Part shown: positions 15,277-20,327 of the stretch, piece after piece | How the letters are laid out: each line of letters opens with the position of its first letter | How positions within the stretch are numbered: the first letter of the stretch is position 1 | Assembly: GCA_030141605.1 (NCBI GenBank) | Contig: JAQGDQ010000126.1 | Coordinates: 550,001-570,327 of the forward strand | Direction of reading: 5' to 3' | Length of the DNA: 20,327 nt | Source: Tubiluchus corallicola | Lineage: Eukaryota; Priapulida; Priapulimorpha; Priapulimorphida; Tubiluchidae | Translations under genes and position numbers: made by a program | Notes under the pieces: generated by a model | Database searches by the model: none | Told to the model about the DNA's origin: nothing | The model's input: only the letters and a program-made list of their open reading frames with translations

Positions 15277-17114
15277 TGCCAGCGAGTAAGACTCCCTTCA
15301 GGGCTTTCCCATTTCCGCTGCAAAATGCCATCTCTTAAACGCAGTGTGTCCCAATGCGCTAAAACCGCTTTAGCTTCTCTGCTAAGGGGTGATCGCTGTT
15401 CCCATGTTGGTTTTTCGCTTGACGTTTCAAGAAACGCTATGACTGGTGCTAGATCTTTATCATTTAATTGACGTTCTTTAAAATGTAATTCAGTATCACG
15501 CAAAGTTGTACCAACTTTGACAAATTTTGCCGGTTCAGTGATTTCTGGCTTCACACATCTTGATGCCTGATTAATTTCGCTGTCAATTTTACTTCTCCAG
15601 GCTGGCTGTAAGGCATTTTTGCTATTTTCAGCTTCTGAATTGTTAGCTGTTCTCAGAGTTTCAAATTTTATTTCACGTTTGTTGCAATGAGAGCATTCGT
15701 GTTTGCATGGCCGTCTAGACAGCGTGTCTGCATTCGCGTGACTTTTACCGGGCCTATGCTCTATCTTGTACTGATATTGGTCCAATTTCGCAAGCCATCG
15801 AGCTAATTGGCCTTCAGGGCGCTTAAGCGTGTGAAGCCAGCGAAGTGCCGCATGGTCGGTACGTATAGAAAAGGGTTTTCCGTAAAGATAGTGATGGAAG
15901 TTGGTCACCCCTTTTATCACGGCCAGGAGTTCACGTCTAGTAGCACAGTAATTGCGTTCTGAAGGGTTAAGTATTTGACTGTAATAGGCAATTACACGTT
16001 CGTGTCCATTTTGGACTTGAGAGAGTACAGCACCGATGGCGACATTACTAGCATCGGTGTCAAGTATGAAATCTCTATCGAACTGAGGATAAGCCAGTAC
16101 AGGAGAGGAAGTAAGCAAGGCTTTAAGTCTCTCAAAAGACTGCTGCTGGTCTTGCTGCCACAAGAAAGGTTGATGTTTACGAGTTAGTTCGTGCAGTGGA
16201 GCAGCTATTTTTGCAAAGTCCTTGATGAAGCGCCTGTAGTAGGTACAAAGGCCAAGAAAACTACGTAGCTCAGTCAAGTTTGTTGGTATAGGCCATTTCG
16301 CTACTGCATCAGTTTTTGCAGGATCGGTGTGTACTCCTTGGGAACTGACAATGTGTCCAAGGTAGGCTACCTGCTTTTGTGTAAGTAGACATTTCTCAGC
16401 GTTAAGTTTAAGTCCGGCTGCTTGGAAGCGAGTGAAGACCTCTTGTAGACGCTCCAAGTGTTCGTCAAAGGTGTGGCCATAAACTATCACGTCATCGAGG
16501 TAGATTAGTAGGGTACGCCAATGAAGACCAGTCAGGACCTGCTCCATAAGGCGTTCGAAAGTCGCTGGCGCATTCGTCAGGCCAAAAGGCATAGCCTTGA
16601 ATTGCCAGAGGCCTCTATGTGTAATAAAAGCCGTCTTCTCCTTGTCGTTAGGGTGCATTTCGACCTGGTGATACCCAGATTTCAAGTCAAGGGTGGAAAA
16701 CCATTCAGAGCCTGATAGTGCATCTATCGAGTCATCTATGCGGGGTAAAGGATAACTGTCTTTGATGGTAATTGCATTTAGGGCTCTATAATCAATGCAG
16801 CATCTAGTGCCCCCGTTTTTCTTTCGGACTAAAACCACTGCAGATGACCACGGGCTACACGAAGGCTCGATCACACCTTGAGCTTCCATCTCTTTCATAG
16901 CTGCATCAAGCTGCTTGCGCTGCGTTTCACCGAGCCGCCGCGGTTGCACTTTAATTGGCGCATGATTGCCAGTGTTGATGGTGTGCTGGACCACGTTGGT
17001 CCGGCCGATATCTGCTGGTCCAGAATAAAATAGCTGGTTGTTTTTCAAGAGAAAGGCGTGTAAACGCTTAAGCTGTTTACTAGATAGATGCTCTTTACTT
17101 TTCTCGAGCAAATT
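14976..17114 (-). CDS. pol: Reverse transcriptase and RNase H (pol, broken at both ends)
   Basis: Counting from the first codon of the segment LLEKSK (Leu-TTG at 17111 as residue 1), the RT shows RKKNGGTRCCIDYRALN, the catalytic Asp142 in LDLKSGYHQ, MPFGLTNAPATF and the active-site YLDD at 204-207. The connection has LGHIVS and YYRRFIKDFA. RNase H follows with Asp353 (DTDAS), Glu394 (RRELLA), Asp419 (RTDHAAL) and Asp462 (ANADTLSR), all four acidic residues present. RT copies element RNA into DNA in the particle and RNase H removes the RNA. From about residue 470 a linker leads to the integrase zinc finger, where the frame is lost after residue 634; the remaining ~77 codons to 14976 are out of frame. 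There is no start codon of its own; it should be part of a Gag-Pol fusion. Confidence 0.93.
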   Translation of the reverse strand, partial: NLLEKSKEHLSSKQLKRLHAFLLKNNQLFYSGPADIGRTNVVQHTINTGNHAPIKVQPRRLGETQRKQLDAAMKEMEAQGVIEPSCSPWSSAVVLVRKKNGGTRCCIDYRALNAITIKDSYPLPRIDDSIDALSGSEWFSTLDLKSGYHQVEMHPNDKEKTAFITHRGLWQFKAMPFGLTNAPATFERLMEQVLTGLHWRTLLIYLDDVIVYGHTFDEHLERLQEVFTRFQAAGLKLNAEKCLLTQKQVAYLGHIVSSQGVHTDPAKTDAVAKWPIPTNLTELRSFLGLCTYYRRFIKDFAKIAAPLHELTRKHQPFLWQQDQQQSFERLKALLTSSPVLAYPQFDRDFILDTDASNVAIGAVLSQVQNGHERVIAYYSQILNPSERNYCATRRELLAVIKGVTNFHHYLYGKPFSIRTDHAALRWLHTLKRPEGQLARWLAKLDQYQYKIEHRPGKSHANADTLSRRPCKHECSHCNKREIKFETLRTANNSEAENSKNALQPAWRSKIDSEINQASRCVKPEITEPAKFVKVGTTLRDTELHFKERQLNDKDLAPVIAFLETSSEKPTWEQRSPLSREAKAVLAHWDTLRLRDGILQRKWESPEGSLTRWQWLVSRAFREKVLTEMHSSPTAGQDKTKLSIYCGSASFGRECDKMLKYGRELAKFVARKRGRSENLVHLYNYTVWARLWNESPLTWQVLSRCLILTTNTY
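15205..15212 (-). other. Frame break in the integrase zinc finger
   Basis: The integrase N-terminal HHCC finger starts in the RT frame (EMHSSPTAG, first His codon at 15228-15230) and continues in the -1 frame (GQNKTLDLL, ending with Cys pair CEIC). The second histidine of the finger is absent in both frames. The gap is best explained by loss of about four bases between 15205 and 15212. The enzyme would be neither continuous nor able to form the normal zinc site. Confidence 0.8.
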
Positions 17115-17117
17115 TCA
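17115..17117 (-). other. In-frame TGA separating protease and RT
   Basis: Protease and RT share one reading frame, interrupted only by this TGA. Sequence on both sides (HLSEPV before, NLLEKSKEHLS after) reads as the continuous linker seen before RT in Gypsy pol proteins. A C-to-T change in a CGA codon on the - strand would explain it. No known read-through context is evident, so an inactivating mutation is the simpler reading. Confidence 0.8.
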
Positions 17118-18035
17118 AACAGGTTCAGATAGATGGGTGCATTTGTTTAATTTTATAATAGCAGGAAAACCATTGCGTTTTTGAACGGGTTTAGGTTCGA
17201 GTGGTTCAGGAAGTTCTTGCACAACTTCCCACCGACCAATCACTTCATTAACTGGTATAGTCACAGGTTTAGGTGACAAATTTGCAAGCAATGTTTTAAC
17301 AGTATTTGCACCAGGGGGTGCAGTTACACGGCCAGTTAAAACACCTTCCCGACAGAAAAAGTCATGATTTACACGGGTAATCATGCCTGTGGCAAGTGGC
17401 AACGGCACAGCTGGTCTACCTTCTAGTACAGTTTCAGAGAATGGAGGCAAAATTATTTGGTTTACATTTAAAATATCAGTAGTACCGTTCGCTAAGGGAA
17501 AAATTTTAACAAACTGACCGTCTGGGAAAATCAATAAATTTTTAGCGGTGTTCACGCTAACATGATTAGCACGAAGCCAATCCAGGCCAAGCACACAATC
17601 ATCACCTACAATGTCATTCGAAAGCCAAACCGGTACTGCGCCAGACCACATTTCCGGTTCATTGCCAAGTTGCAAAGAAACATTAACTGGGCCACGCAAT
17701 TCAAGCTCAGATCCGTTTGCGCTTAAAGCTTTGCGATTTTCTAATAAAATTTCTTCAGTTGGTAAGGAAAGAAATTCTTTTCTTACTGTTGTCTGACTCG
17801 CACCAGTGTCAACTAAAATGCGACAAACACGACCGTTTATTGAGCCGCGCACATACAAACCAAGCGCAGGTTGCTTATAAGCGTTTTTGTTACGAACCGA
17901 CGCAGAATAATTAATGGTGTAATGCGATGTGGGTGCTCCTATGGAGACTGCTCGTCTAGTGCGAGTGGCTGGCTGTCTCCTTCTCCTGCCACCCGCTTTT
18001 AAAAATGCGAACGCCCACGACCGAAGTTGTTGTAA
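17115..18035 (-). CDS. pro: Retropepsin-like aspartic protease region of pol
   Basis: The frame is open from 18035 to a TGA at 17115-17117; the first ATG-free part suggests that it is made by frameshifting from gag rather than from its own start. The sequence RILVDTGASQTTV carries the catalytic Asp-Thr-Gly-Ala of retropepsins (Asp codon at 17808-17810), preceded by RGSINGRV. A later VLGLDWLRANHV matches the ILGxDxL motif near the end of the retropepsin fold. Such enzymes act as dimers to cut Gag and Pol polyproteins. The ~115 residues after the fold form the linker to RT and include a basic KPVQKRNG stretch. The following RT frame is in the same phase, separated only by the TGA. Confidence 0.87.
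   Translation of the reverse strand, partial: LQQLRSWAFAFLKAGGRRRRQPATRTRRAVSIGAPTSHYTINYSASVRNKNAYKQPALGLYVRGSINGRVCRILVDTGASQTTVRKEFLSLPTEEILLENRKALSANGSELELRGPVNVSLQLGNEPEMWSGAVPVWLSNDIVGDDCVLGLDWLRANHVSVNTAKNLLIFPDGQFVKIFPLANGTTDILNVNQIILPPFSETVLEGRPAVPLPLATGMITRVNHDFFCREGVLTGRVTAPPGANTVKTLLANLSPKPVTIPVNEVIGRWEVVQELPEPLEPKPVQKRNGFPAIIKLNKCTHLSEPV
17999..18035 (-). other. Gag-protease overlap with probable -1 frameshift site
   Basis: The protease frame is -1 relative to gag and opens after a TAA at 18036-18038, so the frames overlap by 37 bases. The overlap ends in a run of five T and four A at the gag stop: in gag frame CAT TTT TAA, in the -1 frame TTT TTA AAA. A peptidyl-tRNA on TTT could slip one base back with perfect pairing. 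This is not a canonical X-XXY-YYZ heptamer, so the exact site is inferred. Confidence 0.6.
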
Positions 18036-19987
18036 TTAGCTGTTGAATGGTAATAATTTTGGGGGGTAGTCCCAGTACATGGATAATTTTGCCCCATATT
18101 TGCAGAAAAACCATTGTTTTGGCAAAAATTATTAGAAAATTGTGCTCTATGGCGAGTTGGTTGGCCTGTCCAACTATGGGGAGGGGAAGAGCACTGTCTC
18201 GCTAAATGCCCAAAACCACCACAATTATAACAAACTGGGCCTGAACCACGACCCGTAGGTTTAGCAGACTTATTCTGGCCAACATTTGAAACTCTGCCGT
18301 GTTTTTCAGGGGTGCGATTAAGAGCAGATTTGCTAACGTCGTTATTTGGGCTTTTGGATTTCGAACTGGGGGGCGAGGTAACAGGTAGGTGCTGAACCTT
18401 AATCGAGCTTTTGCTTGGGGGTTCGTTTTCTGTTACTCGTTTAGACGTAGCCCGAATGGACTCAACTGTAAGTGCGGTAGCTAAAGCACTTGCGAGATCA
18501 GGCGGTACACTTTGCTGAATGTGTATTGCTAACTCAGAATCCATTAAACCATCTACGAATTTATGAATTAGCTGTTGCTCAGCAGTTTTTGTATCAACGG
18601 TTGGAAATGCACGATGATAAAGAACGCGCAATTGCTCAGCGTATTGCCTTAAATCTTCCCCAGTGTGGCGTACTCTGGCGTTATAATGCGCACGATAAAC
18701 GCTCTCTCTATTTTGATAGCCGTATCTACGACAAAGAGCCGACGAAAGGACATCATAGTTGGACCTTTGCGCCTCTGGAATGACTTCCAGCACGCCCGCA
18801 GCACTCCCTTTTAATTTTAATGCTAATCGCGCACCAGCCTCGGTGTTGTCCCAGCCATTAGCCCGACGGAGAAGCTGGAACTGTGCCTCAAAACTTTCCC
18901 AAGACACTGTCTCGCCATCAAAAGGTGGTAGACCTCGGAGTGCCTTTTCACCGAGCCGCCCCATGCTGATGTCACTCGCCATGTTTACCGCAGCATTATC
19001 GACATTTTGTGCCACGGTGCTGGTTGCCAAACCTGTTTGTGCAGTAGAACAACCGGAAGTCCGCAAAATGGGCTCGAAAGACTGGTCTAGATTGCTTAGG
19101 CCAGTTTCAAAACGTACACGTGGGGTGGAGCCAGAAGGACCATTTTGAATCTGGCTAGACCCTTGATTTTGATGCTGCGCGTCAGCAGTGTCAGTATTCG
19201 CCATTACAGGGGTAGAACCCAAAAGAGGCTTCTTTGCCAAAATACCACCTGTTGTAGGCGTCTCTGGTTCGCGACATGCGGTAAAATCCAAAATGGCACT
19301 AAAAATTGCCTGAGGCAGCGTAGCAACCACATTTCTCAGGTCTTGAAAACTCTCAGAAATACTAGACAACTGTTGTCTGATTTGACACAGTTGTCTGATT
19401 TGATAAGTATCTGACGCGAAATTTTGCCGAAAATTTTGATTACTTGGACTAACTCGCGTGCCCAATGCTGCATTTGGATCGCTAGCCGCGTGCCCTGAAA
19501 GAAAATCAATATTAGACATGCCCCAAGTACTCGCGCTAGGCTGGGAAGCGGAATGTTGTGAAGTAGCAGGTAGCAAAGGTAGCTGACCTTGGCTTTGCCT
19601 ACTTGAACATTCAGATGGCTTCGCTGCATGCTTTTCAGTACAAGGGTTATGCACAGGGCAAGTAACAAAAGGATTAGTTGTATTACAAGCACAGATCGAC
19701 AATACATCCTCATTATTAGTACAACTAACATCAAAACTATAGCAATGTTCCGTAGAATCTAAGGCAGTGCCCCTTAATTCTTGACCATTAGAAGAATACA
19801 CACTCTGTTCTAATAGAAAATCGGCAAGCTGACGGTGTTGTAACCGTTCTAAGTCAACATCAACCGCAGTACAATAATCGGAATGCCCAGATGAGGGTAA
19901 CATCCCACTTGTTCTGACACCAGTGGACTGCTCTCCGCTTTTAGTGGAAGCAGAACGGATGGCATCGCGGCCTACACTGTGCGGCAT
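17999..19987 (-). CDS. gag: Gag polyprotein (662 aa)
   Basis: Gag forms the virus-like particle and packages element RNA. The retrotransposon-type capsid core lies at about residues 354-515 (LPPFDGETVSWESFEAQFQL through LIHKFVDGL). A zinc knuckle C586-x2-C589-x4-H594-x4-C599 follows a basic Ser/Lys-rich linker and binds nucleic acid. The ~350 residues before the core are unusually long and mostly polar; they include a second Cys/His patch, C99-x-C101-x8-C110-x2-H113-x2-C116, and a possible coiled segment near 195-225. The C-terminal 60 residues are rich in Asn, Gln, Tyr and Gly. The first ATG is inside the LTR; the next, Met29 (19901-19903), falls at the end of the primer-binding site and is an alternative start giving 634 residues. 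The frame is intact throughout. Confidence 0.9.
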   Translation of the reverse strand: MPHSVGRDAIRSASTKSGEQSTGVRTSGMLPSSGHSDYCTAVDVDLERLQHRQLADFLLEQSVYSSNGQELRGTALDSTEHCYSFDVSCTNNEDVLSICACNTTNPFVTCPVHNPCTEKHAAKPSECSSRQSQGQLPLLPATSQHSASQPSASTWGMSNIDFLSGHAASDPNAALGTRVSPSNQNFRQNFASDTYQIRQLCQIRQQLSSISESFQDLRNVVATLPQAIFSAILDFTACREPETPTTGGILAKKPLLGSTPVMANTDTADAQHQNQGSSQIQNGPSGSTPRVRFETGLSNLDQSFEPILRTSGCSTAQTGLATSTVAQNVDNAAVNMASDISMGRLGEKALRGLPPFDGETVSWESFEAQFQLLRRANGWDNTEAGARLALKLKGSAAGVLEVIPEAQRSNYDVLSSALCRRYGYQNRESVYRAHYNARVRHTGEDLRQYAEQLRVLYHRAFPTVDTKTAEQQLIHKFVDGLMDSELAIHIQQSVPPDLASALATALTVESIRATSKRVTENEPPSKSSIKVQHLPVTSPPSSKSKSPNNDVSKSALNRTPEKHGRVSNVGQNKSAKPTGRGSGPVCYNCGGFGHLARQCSSPPHSWTGQPTRHRAQFSNNFCQNNGFSANMGQNYPCTGTTPQNYYHSTANYNNFGRGRSHF
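19902..19922 (-). promoter_or_regulatory. Primer-binding site, tRNA-Leu-like with a 3-base insertion
   Basis: One base after the LTR end, the - strand reads TGGTGTCAGAA, then CA, then AGTGGGAT. Animal tRNA-Leu molecules end in a form close to ATCCCACTYCTGACA plus CCA, so the first eleven bases and the last eight fit with three extra bases (ACA) between them. Reverse transcriptase would start minus-strand DNA from this tRNA. The site lies inside the gag open frame, and the insertion is one codon long, so it keeps that frame. Confidence 0.75.
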
Positions 19988-20327
19988 GACTCAAAGACAA
20001 AAACCAAAATGAATAAAATAAAAATGACGATTTATTACCCAAAAAAATAAACGTTCCAGACAGCTTACCGAATGGAGCAAACAGAAAGCCTGATGAAGTG
20101 CGAACAAAGCTGAGATGAGATCAGACGCCCACTGACCACTGACAAGGATCTACAGCAGACCTACCCTTTTTATAAGCTCAGGTGTGCACGTGACTAGTGG
20201 CTCCCACTAACACAAGGTCAGAATAAGAATCTATGTGCTAGTTAAAGCCACGTTCACACGCACACCTGAGAAGTCTGCTGTATTCCCCTGCCAGTATTAC
20301 ACTACCTCATCACAGCCCTGCAGTACA
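19924..20327 (-). repeat. 5' LTR (404 bp)
   Basis: This is the upstream LTR of the element, reaching exactly to the last base of the window. In sense orientation it carries the U3 promoter (TATA-like box at 20164-20175), an AATAAA at 20031-20036, and then U5 with an ATG at 19985-19987 that opens the gag frame. It has an extra ~18 bp near 20088-20105 compared with the other LTR. Its flank is outside the window. Confidence 0.95.
20164..20175 (-). promoter_or_regulatory. TATA-like box of the 5' LTR promoter
   Basis: On the - strand the sequence reads TTATAAAAAGGG. It is conserved in the other LTR at 11241-11252 and lies in the well-conserved U3 half. RNA polymerase II transcription would then be expected to start about 25-35 bases downstream, near 20130-20140, giving a leader of about 150 bases to the first gag ATG. 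Confidence 0.7.

Larger units (their letters stand above)
11018..20327 (-). mobile_element. Full-length Ty3/Gypsy LTR retrotransposon
   Basis: The element has all diagnostic parts in order on the - strand: LTR, tRNA-type primer-binding site, gag, protease, reverse transcriptase, RNase H, integrase, polypurine tract, LTR. The order RT-RNase H before integrase places it in Ty3/Gypsy (Metaviridae-type). The LTRs begin TG and end CA in the element's sense. At about 9.3 kb it is longer than a typical 5-6 kb Gypsy element, because of a long gag, a long integrase tail and 1.8 kb of noncoding DNA before the polypurine tract. No envelope-like gene was found. Pol carries a nonsense codon and a frame break, so this copy should be defective for its own transposition. 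It sits 648 bp downstream of DUR3 in convergent orientation. Confidence 0.95.

Noticed and set aside
13475-19414. Many open frames on the + strand across gag and pol
   Set aside because: They are antisense shadows of the retrotransposon coding frames and carry no motifs of their own.

Overview
The window looks like nuclear DNA of an animal. It is AT-rich, has one gene split by GT-AG introns of 0.6 to 3.3 kb, and carries two degenerate LINE remnants, microsatellites and a long Ty3/Gypsy LTR retrotransposon. Nothing bacterial is present. An invertebrate is the likeliest source, because DUR3-type urea transporters are found in several invertebrate lineages, but the species cannot be fixed from the sequence.

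Positions 1-10369 (+ strand) hold the 3' part of a DUR3-like urea/proton symporter gene of the sodium:solute symporter superfamily. Five exons (1038-1168, 4431-4593, 7384-7594, 9080-9260, 9859-10369) join with consistent splice phases into 398 codons and a stop. The N-terminal half lies upstream of the window. The first two exons encode a Cys/His-rich, zinc-finger-like insertion in a loop just before a membrane segment, the most unusual feature of the gene. Intron 1 holds a short RT remnant, a diverged tandem repeat and an AAC/GAC microsatellite. Intron 2 holds a degenerate LINE on the - strand that ends in a GATT tail, and a cluster of CCTC..GAGG palindromes.

Positions 11018-20327 (- strand, convergent with DUR3) are a full-length Ty3/Gypsy element of about 9.3 kb. 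Reading in its own direction: 5' LTR 19924-20327, tRNA-Leu-like primer site, long gag with a CCHC knuckle, protease in the -1 frame, RT/RNase H, integrase with a GPY module and a long Ser/Pro-rich tail, 1.8 kb of noncoding DNA, polypurine tract, and 3' LTR 11018-11404. Two breaks in pol (an in-frame TGA between protease and RT, and a frame break inside the integrase zinc finger) indicate that this copy is dead. The gag frame begins inside the LTR and runs through the primer-binding site. The window ends exactly at the outer edge of the 5' LTR, so a target-site duplication cannot be tested.

Open questions worth following are the Cys/His insertion in DUR3, the LTR-embedded gag start with a codon-sized insertion in the primer site, uneven divergence between the two LTRs, and the possibility that the antisense LTR supplies the DUR3 polyadenylation signal.
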